6,504 nucleotides of DNA, from positions 1 through 6,504 of the forward strand of contig BNTP01000120.1 in assembly GCA_025996695.1 (NCBI GenBank). The letters run 5' to 3'. The stretch comes from Bacteroidia bacterium (GTDB lineage: Bacteria > Bacteroidota > Bacteroidia > Bacteroidales > Azobacteroidaceae). Below, piece by piece: positions 1 to 6,503 of the stretch. A program made the position numbers and the translations under genes. The notes below the pieces were generated by a model that was given only the letters and a program-made list of their open reading frames with translations, had not been told where the DNA came from and searched no databases. The first letter of the stretch is position 1; every line of letters begins with the position of its first letter.

Positions 1-1
1 A

Positions 2-829
2 ATTGAGAAAATCAAATATTGGTATGACGGCTATTCTTGGGATGGCGAAACGTTTGTGTATAATTCATTTTCAACTTTGATTTTTTTTAGACAGCAAGAG
101 TTTAAAGACCATTGGTTTGCAACCGGTTCGCCTACTTTTATAGTCAATATGCTAAAAGAGCACAATGATGTGCAAGCCTTGCTGGAGCCAATCCCAATGC
201 AGGCAGAAAAATTCGACAGTTTTGATATTCGGGCGATAAACCCGCGCATATTGATGTTCCAGACAGGCTATCTGACTATAAAAAAAATACAAAAAAATGC
301 GTTTGGTGAATTAAGATACATTTTAGGGGTGCCAAACGAAGAGGTCAATCGCGCATTAACATCCCATTTGTTTGCCGCTCATGCGGCAATAGATGTTGCG
401 GATGCGGTTACGACCCGCAGCGACATGATGGAACAACTTTTAGAAGGCGACCCGCAGTCATTTGAGCGCAACCTGCAAGCGATGTTTGCCCGCATCCCCA
501 ACCAATTGTGGGGGAAAGATGAAAAATATTATCATTCAATGCTGCTATTGTGGCTCAATATGCTGGGCTTCAAGGTAGATGCCGAAGTGAATACCGACAA
601 AGGGCGCATTGATGCTGTCTGGACATGGCAAGAACGGGTGGTAGTCGCAGAGATTAAATACGCCAACGCGCGAACAACAACAACTGATGCGCTATTAGAC
701 GAGGCATTGGCACAAATCCGCGCTCGGCGGTATTATGAACGATATGCAGGCGAAAACAAGCGCATCGCGCTCTTGGGCGTGGCTTTTGCCGGAAAAGAGA
801 TTGCTTGTCGGATGGAGGAGCTAGCATAA
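2..829 (+). CDS. PD-(D/E)XK nuclease-domain protein of the AAA-ATPase-like family, 5' partial
   Basis: The reading frame is open from the first bases of the window, so the start lies outside; the GTG at 56 is internal. 275 residues are visible, beginning IEKIKYWYDGYSWDG, the hallmark middle segment of the bacterial family that joins an N-terminal AAA-ATPase-like domain (DUF1703/PF09820 type) to a C-terminal PD-(D/E)XK domain (PF08011 type). WFATGSPTF follows shortly after. The nuclease-like core is at the C-terminus: Asp in GRIDAV (codon 611-613) and Glu and Lys in AEIKY (codons 650-652 and 656-658), forming D-x12-E-x-K, followed by a helix with QIRARRYYERY. Full-length relatives are roughly 500-600 residues, so about half is missing. 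Biochemical function of the family is poorly defined; roles in defence or mobile-element biology have been suggested but not shown. It converges on ruvB and is not part of that operon. Confidence 0.88.
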   Translation: MEKIKYWYDGYSWDGETFVYNSFSTLIFFRQQEFKDHWFATGSPTFIVNMLKEHNDVQALLEPIPMQAEKFDSFDIRAINPRILMFQTGYLTIKKIQKNAFGELRYILGVPNEEVNRALTSHLFAAHAAIDVADAVTTRSDMMEQLLEGDPQSFERNLQAMFARIPNQLWGKDEKYYHSMLLLWLNMLGFKVDAEVNTDKGRIDAVWTWQERVVVAEIKYANARTTTTDALLDEALAQIRARRYYERYAGENKRIALLGVAFAGKEIACRMEELA

Positions 830-833
830 TTCA

Positions 834-852
834 AAAATAAAGTGTAACTTTA
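834..852 (-). terminator. Possible weak terminator downstream of ruvB (left arm)
   Basis: Bases 838-843 (taaagt) and 847-852 (acttta) form a perfect 6-bp stem with a 3-base loop. Read on the minus strand, in the direction of ruvB transcription, the stem runs directly into five T residues. The stem has only one G-C pair, so it is thermodynamically weak, and it lies about 60 bases after the ruvB stop. It may be chance in an AT-rich gap. Confidence 0.25.
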
Positions 853-880
853 CAGCAAAATAAAAGTTTATGCAAATTTT

Positions 881-908
881 TAATAACCAAACTCTAATAA
901 CCAAACTC
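881..908. repeat. Two tandem copies of a 14-bp unit in the convergent gap
   Basis: The 14-base unit taataaccaaactc occurs exactly twice head to tail at 881-894 and 895-908, followed by a further taa. It lies just beyond the ruvB stop codon, between the converging ruvB and nuclease-domain genes. A simple slippage duplication is the likely origin; no function is evident. The copy number could vary between strains. Confidence 0.9.
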
Positions 909-913
909 TAAAG

Positions 914-1933
914 TTAAAACAGACTTCCTTGCCGTGCGCTAAGCGTCCGATTCAAATGTGAATATGCCAACATCGTGACCTCCCGACCGCGCGGAGTGCG
1001 TTTGATAAAGCCCTCTTTGATTAAAAAGGGTTCATACACTTCCTCAATAGTGCCCGAATCTTCGCCTAAAGCCGTGGCGATGGTCGTTAGACCAACCGGA
1101 CCGCCGTTGAACTTGTCGATAATCGTCAGCAAAATTTTGTTATCAATTTCGTCCAAGCCGTATTTATCTATGTTCAGAGCTTCGAGGGCGAAACAAGCTA
1201 TATCTTGATTGATTTTTCCAGTTCCTTTCACTTGGGCAAAATCGCGCACGCGACGCAGGAGGGCGTTGCTGATGCGGGGCGTACCGCGACTGCGTGACGC
1301 AATTTCTTTTGCGGCAGAGTCATCGCACGGAACGTCTAAAATCGTGGATGAACGCCTGATAATTGCTGTTAGCGTGTCGATGTCGTAATATTCCAAGTGC
1401 AAATTGATGCCGAAACGGGCGCGGAGCGGCGCGGTCAGCAAACCGCTGCGGGTGGTGGCTCCAACCAGCGTAAACGGCTCTAAATCAATCTGTATCGAGC
1501 GAGCGCTCGGACCTTTGTCAATCATAATGTCAATGCGATAATCTTCCATCGCGGAATACAGATATTCTTCCACCACGGGGCTTAGACGATGAATTTCGTC
1601 GATAAACAGCACATCATTTTTTTTCAACGAGGTGAGCACGCCCGCCAAATCGCCGGGCTTGTCCAAAACGGGACCGGACGTGATTTTGAAACCGACATTC
1701 AATTCGTTGGCGATGATGTTGGACAGGGTGGTTTTCCCTAATCCGGGAGGCCCGTGCAAGAGCGTATGGTCAAGGGACTCTCCTCGCATTTTCGCTGCCT
1801 GAACGAATATGCGCAAGTTTTCAACGATTTTGTCCTGACCGCTGAAGCTCTTGAAAGACAGCGGGCGCAAAGCATTTTCAAACTCTTTTTCCTTCTCATC
1901 CATGTTGTTTTCTCTTATGTCGAAAGTGTTCAT
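914..1933 (-). CDS. ruvB: Holliday junction branch migration ATPase RuvB
   Basis: This is the motor subunit of the RuvABC resolvasome. It forms hexameric rings that pump DNA through the RuvA-bound Holliday junction during recombinational repair. All family landmarks are visible in the 339 residues (E. coli RuvB has 336). Walker A is GPPGLGKTT at 61-69 and Walker B is LFIDEIH at 109-115. The RuvB signature [14 protein letters not shown] follows at 125-138, then sensor 1 GATTR at 158-162. The arginine-finger segment LRARFG is at 170-175 and the sensor 2 region [15 protein letters not shown] at 217-231. A C-terminal winged-helix domain contains GGPVGL and the RTPRGR segment around 312-317. The ATG at 1931-1933 is preferred over the internal Met11 because FDIRE before the acidic helix is typical of Bacteroidota RuvB. 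It overlaps the upstream methyltransferase stop by four bases (ATGA), implying translational coupling and no promoter of its own. Its GC content is well above that of the methyltransferase genes. Confidence 0.97.
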   Translation of the reverse strand: MNTFDIRENNMDEKEKEFENALRPLSFKSFSGQDKIVENLRIFVQAAKMRGESLDHTLLHGPPGLGKTTLSNIIANELNVGFKITSGPVLDKPGDLAGVLTSLKKNDVLFIDEIHRLSPVVEEYLYSAMEDYRIDIMIDKGPSARSIQIDLEPFTLVGATTRSGLLTAPLRARFGINLHLEYYDIDTLTAIIRRSSTILDVPCDDSAAKEIASRSRGTPRISNALLRRVRDFAQVKGTGKINQDIACFALEALNIDKYGLDEIDNKILLTIIDKFNGGPVGLTTIATALGEDSGTIEEVYEPFLIKEGFIKRTPRGREVTMLAYSHLNRTLSARQGSLF

Positions 1934-2769
1934 GTTTGTATTTTTTGCTTGTATTCATCAAATATTGTAGAATCATCAATTTCTATCCGCCTGCATTTAC
2001 TCATTTCTAAAAACTCAATCTCACTATCTATTCCTAAAAATTTGCGGTTCAGCAAATTGGCAGCAATTCCGGTGGTGCTACTCCCTGCAAAAGGGTCTAA
2101 AATCCATGCATTAGGTTGGGTGGATGACAAAATGATGCGGGAAAGTAGCCTTAGTGGTTTCTGTGTTGGGTGTTTGCCACACGATTTTTCCCATGAGGCA
2201 ATGGCGGGCAAATTCCAAACATCTCTCATTTGTATGCCTCCGTTAATCGCTTTCATCAATTCGTAATTGTAATAATGTGGCACTTTCTTATTCTTTCGCG
2301 CCCAAATAATAATTTCGGACGAATGTGTAAAACACCGACAAGCCAAATTTGGCGGTGGATTAGTCTTTACCCATGTTACTACATTCAGCATCTTAAATTC
2401 CAACTCATTCAGCATCTGAGCGATAGAAAAAATATTGTGAAATGTGCCGCTTATCCAAATGGTGCCGTTTTCTTCAAGTTTGTTGCGCACTTCCTTGAGC
2501 CATTGATAATTGAATTTGTTTACAAAATCGTAACCTTGTGACCTATCCCATTCGCCTTTATTCACGCTTACCAACTTGCCATTTTGAACGGAAATTCCAT
2601 CATTGGAAAGAAAATAAGGAGGGTCGGCAAAAATCATATCGAACTTAAAGTCAATTTGACAAGCCTTTTTTATTTGCTCGGCAGTTAAGATGTATGGAGA
2701 TGCTATAAAATCATGATTAAGAATATCATAATCATCAAAAATTTTTTGCCAAGATTTACTGTTTGCCAT
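1930..2769 (-). CDS. dpnA: DpnA-type site-specific DNA adenine-N6 methyltransferase
   Basis: This is a 279-residue methyltransferase of the N6/N4 family (PF01555), permuted class beta: catalytic motif IV comes first and the AdoMet-binding motif I last. Motif IV is [17 protein letters not shown] (DPPY at 49-52). A central stretch contains NGTIWISG (101-108), then [17 protein letters not shown] and [15 protein letters not shown] is at 198-205. The AdoMet site [10 protein letters not shown] is at 225-234, followed by FLGIDSE. The [33 protein letters not shown] and GKHPTQKP stretches match my recollection of DpnA and MboI's second methylase, so GATC is the likely target. DpnA is known also to methylate single-stranded DNA, which protects incoming transforming DNA. 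The gene follows the Dam-type gene by 35 bases and its TGA overlaps the ruvB start. No clear Shine-Dalgarno sequence precedes its ATG. It is AT-rich relative to ruvB, consistent with acquisition. Specificity is inferred, not proven. Confidence 0.92.
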   Translation of the reverse strand: MANSKSWQKIFDDYDILNHDFIASPYILTAEQIKKACQIDFKFDMIFADPPYFLSNDGISVQNGKLVSVNKGEWDRSQGYDFVNKFNYQWLKEVRNKLEENGTIWISGTFHNIFSIAQMLNELEFKMLNVVTWVKTNPPPNLACRCFTHSSEIIIWARKNKKVPHYYNYELMKAINGGIQMRDVWNLPAIASWEKSCGKHPTQKPLRLLSRIILSSTQPNAWILDPFAGSSTTGIAANLLNRKFLGIDSEIEFLEMSKCRRIEIDDSTIFDEYKQKIQT

Positions 2770-2804
2770 AATTACACGGATTTATTACATTTTTTGTCAT
2801 AGTA

Positions 2805-3323
2805 TCAATAATTTACTGCTCGTTTAATACCTTGCTTGCTATAATTATTTATCAACAATTCTGTCAATTTTCCCCTTTTTTCAGGATTGACATTTACTGA
2901 CCGTGAAGCCCAAACGCGCTCTATTTGATAGGATGAATATAAATCATCAAAAAAATTGTTTTCAGAATTATTTGCTTTTACGTCCGAATTACTCAAAACC
3001 CACATACTTCCTTTGTTGTCTAATTTGTCGCAAAAATGCTTCAAACGAATTTGCTCCACATCGTTAAATTCTTCTTTTGCATAAGAATTAAAACTTGAAG
3101 TTTGACTTATAGGTTTGTAGGGTGGGTCAAGGTAGAAAAGGGTTTTTTCGGTAGCATATTGCAAAGTTTGTTCAAAATCGCCGGTCAAGATTTCTACTTT
3201 TTGCAATAATTCATTGTCAGCAAGTAACATATTTTCATTACAGATGGTTGGGTTGGTATATTTTCCAAACGGAACATTAAATAAACCTCTACTGTTTACA
3301 CGATACAAGCCATTGAAACAAGT
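2805..3323 (-). CDS. dam: Dam/DpnM-type GATC adenine methyltransferase (D12 class), 5' truncated at the fold
   Basis: The C-terminal 172 residues are present, ending at TGA (2805-2807). They begin TCFNGLYRVNSRG, then FNVPFGKYTNP, the catalytic motif IV FYLDPPYKPISQTSSF, the FNDVEQIRL helix, VLSNSD, NNFFDDLY, and the C-terminal RGKLTELLINNY. This order is characteristic of the D12 class-alpha family (Dam, DpnM, MboI M1) that methylates adenine in duplex GATC. Relatives are about 270-285 residues, so roughly 100 N-terminal residues, including the AdoMet motif I (F-x-G-x-G type), are missing. They are lost at the fold at 3323, not by mutation: the frame is open and conserved right up to that base. 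TTG at 3306-3308 is the Leu of NGLYR and not a start. The gene is the first visible of a dam-like, dpnA-like, ruvB series. A cognate endonuclease, if any, would be upstream. Confidence 0.9.
   Translation of the reverse strand, partial: TCFNGLYRVNSRGLFNVPFGKYTNPTICNENMLLADNELLQKVEILTGDFEQTLQYATEKTLFYLDPPYKPISQTSSFNSYAKEEFNDVEQIRLKHFCDKLDNKGSMWVLSNSDVKANNSENNFFDDLYSSYQIERVWASRSVNVNPEKRGKLTELLINNYSKQGIKRAVNY
3182..3323. other. Unique 142-base loop between the inverted arms
   Basis: This is the only single-copy sequence in the window. It is not a spacer with its own function. On the minus strand it is continuous coding sequence of the Dam-type methyltransferase, reading TCFNGLYRVN, then NVPFGKY, down to the glycine just before the DFEQ segment. 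The motif FNGLYR(V)N followed by FNVPFG is a well-known conserved stretch of the D12-class (Dam/DpnM) family. The loop is therefore genuine genomic sequence contiguous with the left arm, and the discontinuity sits at its right edge, 3323/3324. Confidence 0.9.
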
Positions 3324-3325
3324 GC

Positions 3326-3700
3326 GATTTTGAACAAACTTTGCAATATGCTACCGAAAAAACCCTTTTCTACCTTGACCCACCCTACAAACCTATAAGT
3401 CAAACTTCAAGTTTTAATTCTTATGCAAAAGAAGAATTTAACGATGTGGAGCAAATTCGTTTGAAGCATTTTTGCGACAAATTAGACAACAAAGGAAGTA
3501 TGTGGGTTTTGAGTAATTCGGACGTAAAAGCAAATAATTCTGAAAACAATTTTTTTGATGATTTATATTCATCCTATCAAATAGAGCGCGTTTGGGCTTC
3601 ACGGTCAGTAAATGTCAATCCTGAAAAAAGGGGAAAATTGACAGAATTGTTGATAAATAATTATAGCAAGCAAGGTATTAAACGAGCAGTAAATTATTGA
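3326..3700 (+). pseudogene. Mirror fragment of the Dam-type methyltransferase (C-terminal 124 residues)
   Basis: This is the same gene as 2805-3323, but starting only at DFEQTLQYATEK because the repeat arm begins at 3324. It keeps DPPY and everything after it, and lacks the FNGLYRVN and NVPFGKY segments as well as the N-terminal AdoMet domain. Reading upstream in frame, a TGA stop at 3314-3316 closes it inside the loop sequence, and the codon before DFEQ reads Cys (tgc) where the intact copy has Gly (ggc), because the junction cuts that codon. It is a by-product of the fold and not a degenerate paralogue: the retained part is identical to the left copy. Confidence 0.85.
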
Positions 3701-3735
3701 TACTATGACAAAAAATGTAATAAATCCGTGTAATT

Positions 3736-4575
3736 ATGGCAAACAGTAAATCTTGGCAAAAAATTTTTGATGATTATGATATTCTTAATCATGATTTTAT
3801 AGCATCTCCATACATCTTAACTGCCGAGCAAATAAAAAAGGCTTGTCAAATTGACTTTAAGTTCGATATGATTTTTGCCGACCCTCCTTATTTTCTTTCC
3901 AATGATGGAATTTCCGTTCAAAATGGCAAGTTGGTAAGCGTGAATAAAGGCGAATGGGATAGGTCACAAGGTTACGATTTTGTAAACAAATTCAATTATC
4001 AATGGCTCAAGGAAGTGCGCAACAAACTTGAAGAAAACGGCACCATTTGGATAAGCGGCACATTTCACAATATTTTTTCTATCGCTCAGATGCTGAATGA
4101 GTTGGAATTTAAGATGCTGAATGTAGTAACATGGGTAAAGACTAATCCACCGCCAAATTTGGCTTGTCGGTGTTTTACACATTCGTCCGAAATTATTATT
4201 TGGGCGCGAAAGAATAAGAAAGTGCCACATTATTACAATTACGAATTGATGAAAGCGATTAACGGAGGCATACAAATGAGAGATGTTTGGAATTTGCCCG
4301 CCATTGCCTCATGGGAAAAATCGTGTGGCAAACACCCAACACAGAAACCACTAAGGCTACTTTCCCGCATCATTTTGTCATCCACCCAACCTAATGCATG
4401 GATTTTAGACCCTTTTGCAGGGAGTAGCACCACCGGAATTGCTGCCAATTTGCTGAACCGCAAATTTTTAGGAATAGATAGTGAGATTGAGTTTTTAGAA
4501 ATGAGTAAATGCAGGCGGATAGAAATTGATGATTCTACAATATTTGATGAATACAAGCAAAAAATACAAACATGA
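3736..4575 (+). CDS. dpnA: Mirror copy of the DpnA-type methyltransferase
   Basis: This encodes the same 279 residues as the gene at 1930-2769, including DPPY at 49-52, GKHPTQKP at 198-205 and [10 protein letters not shown] at 225-234. The upstream 35-base gap and the downstream ATGA overlap (ATG 4572-4574 inside TGA 4573-4575) are also identical. I regard it as the same gene read again through the inverted repeat, so it should not be counted as a second methyltransferase. Confidence 0.88.
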   Translation: MANSKSWQKIFDDYDILNHDFIASPYILTAEQIKKACQIDFKFDMIFADPPYFLSNDGISVQNGKLVSVNKGEWDRSQGYDFVNKFNYQWLKEVRNKLEENGTIWISGTFHNIFSIAQMLNELEFKMLNVVTWVKTNPPPNLACRCFTHSSEIIIWARKNKKVPHYYNYELMKAINGGIQMRDVWNLPAIASWEKSCGKHPTQKPLRLLSRIILSSTQPNAWILDPFAGSSTTGIAANLLNRKFLGIDSEIEFLEMSKCRRIEIDDSTIFDEYKQKIQT

Positions 4576-5591
4576 ACACTTTCGACATAAGAGAAAACAA
4601 CATGGATGAGAAGGAAAAAGAGTTTGAAAATGCTTTGCGCCCGCTGTCTTTCAAGAGCTTCAGCGGTCAGGACAAAATCGTTGAAAACTTGCGCATATTC
4701 GTTCAGGCAGCGAAAATGCGAGGAGAGTCCCTTGACCATACGCTCTTGCACGGGCCTCCCGGATTAGGGAAAACCACCCTGTCCAACATCATCGCCAACG
4801 AATTGAATGTCGGTTTCAAAATCACGTCCGGTCCCGTTTTGGACAAGCCCGGCGATTTGGCGGGCGTGCTCACCTCGTTGAAAAAAAATGATGTGCTGTT
4901 TATCGACGAAATTCATCGTCTAAGCCCCGTGGTGGAAGAATATCTGTATTCCGCGATGGAAGATTATCGCATTGACATTATGATTGACAAAGGTCCGAGC
5001 GCTCGCTCGATACAGATTGATTTAGAGCCGTTTACGCTGGTTGGAGCCACCACCCGCAGCGGTTTGCTGACCGCGCCGCTCCGCGCCCGTTTCGGCATCA
5101 ATTTGCACTTGGAATATTACGACATCGACACGCTAACAGCAATTATCAGGCGTTCATCCACGATTTTAGACGTTCCGTGCGATGACTCTGCCGCAAAAGA
5201 AATTGCGTCACGCAGTCGCGGTACGCCCCGCATCAGCAACGCCCTCCTGCGTCGCGTGCGCGATTTTGCCCAAGTGAAAGGAACTGGAAAAATCAATCAA
5301 GATATAGCTTGTTTCGCCCTCGAAGCTCTGAACATAGATAAATACGGCTTGGACGAAATTGATAACAAAATTTTGCTGACGATTATCGACAAGTTCAACG
5401 GCGGTCCGGTTGGTCTAACGACCATCGCCACGGCTTTAGGCGAAGATTCGGGCACTATTGAGGAAGTGTATGAACCCTTTTTAATCAAAGAGGGCTTTAT
5501 CAAACGCACTCCGCGCGGTCGGGAGGTCACGATGTTGGCATATTCACATTTGAATCGGACGCTTAGCGCACGGCAAGGAAGTCTGTTTTAA
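4572..5591 (+). CDS. ruvB: Mirror copy of RuvB
   Basis: This is identical in protein sequence and context to the RuvB gene at 914-1933, with Walker [10 protein letters not shown] at 61-69, Walker B IDEIH at 111-115 and LRARFG at 170-175. Bacterial genomes almost always carry a single ruvB. Two perfectly identical inverted copies a few kilobases apart would be exceptional, which is one of the arguments that this half is an artefact of fold-back. Confidence 0.92.
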   Translation: MNTFDIRENNMDEKEKEFENALRPLSFKSFSGQDKIVENLRIFVQAAKMRGESLDHTLLHGPPGLGKTTLSNIIANELNVGFKITSGPVLDKPGDLAGVLTSLKKNDVLFIDEIHRLSPVVEEYLYSAMEDYRIDIMIDKGPSARSIQIDLEPFTLVGATTRSGLLTAPLRARFGINLHLEYYDIDTLTAIIRRSSTILDVPCDDSAAKEIASRSRGTPRISNALLRRVRDFAQVKGTGKINQDIACFALEALNIDKYGLDEIDNKILLTIIDKFNGGPVGLTTIATALGEDSGTIEEVYEPFLIKEGFIKRTPRGREVTMLAYSHLNRTLSARQGSLF

Positions 5592-5596
5592 CTTTA

Positions 5597-5624
5597 GAGT
5601 TTGGTTATTAGAGTTTGGTTATTA
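5597..5624. repeat. Mirror copy of the 14-bp tandem repeat
   Basis: On this strand the unit reads gagtttggttatta and occurs at 5597-5610 and 5611-5624, just after the ruvB stop. It is the reverse complement of the pair at 881-908 and has the same two copies. Confidence 0.9.
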
Positions 5625-5652
5625 AAAATTTGCATAAACTTTTATTTTGCTG

Positions 5653-5671
5653 TAAAGTTACACTTTATTTT
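5653..5671 (+). terminator. Possible weak terminator downstream of ruvB (right arm)
   Basis: This is the mirror of the hairpin at 834-852: taaagt at 5653-5658, loop tac, acttta at 5662-5667, then T residues. The stem is AT-rich and weak, and the call rests on position after ruvB more than on stability. Confidence 0.25.
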
Positions 5672-5675
5672 TGAA

Positions 5676-6503
5676 TTATGCTAGCTCCTCCATCCGACAA
5701 GCAATCTCTTTTCCGGCAAAAGCCACGCCCAAGAGCGCGATGCGCTTGTTTTCGCCTGCATATCGTTCATAATACCGCCGAGCGCGGATTTGTGCCAATG
5801 CCTCGTCTAATAGCGCATCAGTTGTTGTTGTTCGCGCGTTGGCGTATTTAATCTCTGCGACTACCACCCGTTCTTGCCATGTCCAGACAGCATCAATGCG
5901 CCCTTTGTCGGTATTCACTTCGGCATCTACCTTGAAGCCCAGCATATTGAGCCACAATAGCAGCATTGAATGATAATATTTTTCATCTTTCCCCCACAAT
6001 TGGTTGGGGATGCGGGCAAACATCGCTTGCAGGTTGCGCTCAAATGACTGCGGGTCGCCTTCTAAAAGTTGTTCCATCATGTCGCTGCGGGTCGTAACCG
6101 CATCCGCAACATCTATTGCCGCATGAGCGGCAAACAAATGGGATGTTAATGCGCGATTGACCTCTTCGTTTGGCACCCCTAAAATGTATCTTAATTCACC
6201 AAACGCATTTTTTTGTATTTTTTTTATAGTCAGATAGCCTGTCTGGAACATCAATATGCGCGGGTTTATCGCCCGAATATCAAAACTGTCGAATTTTTCT
6301 GCCTGCATTGGGATTGGCTCCAGCAAGGCTTGCACATCATTGTGCTCTTTTAGCATATTGACTATAAAAGTAGGCGAACCGGTTGCAAACCAATGGTCTT
6401 TAAACTCTTGCTGTCTAAAAAAAATCAAAGTTGAAAATGAATTATACACAAACGTTTCGCCATCCCAAGAATAGCCGTCATACCAATATTTGATTTTCTC
6501 AAT
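5676..6503 (-). CDS. Mirror copy of the PD-(D/E)XK nuclease-domain protein, 5' partial
   Basis: This is the same 275 visible residues as the gene at 2-829, truncated at the opposite window edge at precisely the same codon. The core Asp (GRIDAV) and the Glu-x-Lys pair (AEIKY) are unchanged. That both copies of this gene lose their 5' halves at the same base shows the sequence was assembled or read as a self-complementary molecule. Confidence 0.85.
   Translation of the reverse strand: MEKIKYWYDGYSWDGETFVYNSFSTLIFFRQQEFKDHWFATGSPTFIVNMLKEHNDVQALLEPIPMQAEKFDSFDIRAINPRILMFQTGYLTIKKIQKNAFGELRYILGVPNEEVNRALTSHLFAAHAAIDVADAVTTRSDMMEQLLEGDPQSFERNLQAMFARIPNQLWGKDEKYYHSMLLLWLNMLGFKVDAEVNTDKGRIDAVWTWQERVVVAEIKYANARTTTTDALLDEALAQIRARRYYERYAGENKRIALLGVAFAGKEIACRMEELA

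Larger units (their letters stand above)
1..3181 (+). repeat. Left arm of a 3.18-kb perfect inverted repeat
   Basis: This arm is the reverse complement of 3324-6504; base x pairs with base 6505-x. I compared the window ends, the 84-base intergenic gap, the 35-base gap between the methyltransferase genes, the sequence next to the loop, and the encoded proteins, and found no mismatch. Pairing stops at 3182 (c), which would need g at 3323 but finds t. Together with the loop this arm carries the longest uninterrupted version of the locus, so it should be taken as the reference copy. The perfect identity and the symmetrical ends suggest a fold-back chimera rather than a natural duplication. Confidence 0.97.

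Noticed and set aside
31..249. 72-residue frame antisense to the nuclease-domain gene (mirror 6256-6474)
   Set aside because: It overlaps conserved coding sequence on the other strand and has no independent support.
56..829. GTG at 56 as the true start of the nuclease-domain gene
   Set aside because: The frame is open upstream to the window edge and encodes the conserved IKYWYDGYSWDG segment of the family, so the start lies outside the window.
975..1208. 77-residue frame antisense to the ruvB 3' part (mirror 5297-5530)
   Set aside because: It is a shadow of ruvB on the opposite strand.
1754..2266. 170-residue open frame opposite ruvB and the dpnA-like gene, and its mirror at 4239-4751
   Set aside because: It is antisense to two strongly supported genes and has no recognisable domain.
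2230..2541. 103-residue frame antisense to the dpnA-like gene (mirror 3964-4275)
   Set aside because: It is antisense to a clear methyltransferase and shows no protein-like motif.
2770..2804. Promoter or regulatory element in the 35-base gap between the two methylase genes
   Set aside because: The gap is AT-rich without a clear promoter motif, Shine-Dalgarno or hairpin; the spacing is as expected within an operon.
2805..3308. A complete 167-residue methyltransferase starting at the TTG at 3306-3308
   Set aside because: That TTG encodes the Leu of the conserved FNGLYR motif; the open frame and conservation continue upstream to 3323, so the gene is truncated, not short.
3182..3323. Loop as a hairpin telomere, replication origin or recombination spacer
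   Set aside because: The loop is entirely explained as continuous coding sequence for the FNGLYRVN to NVPFGKY part of the Dam-type methyltransferase, with no separate repeats or iterons seen.
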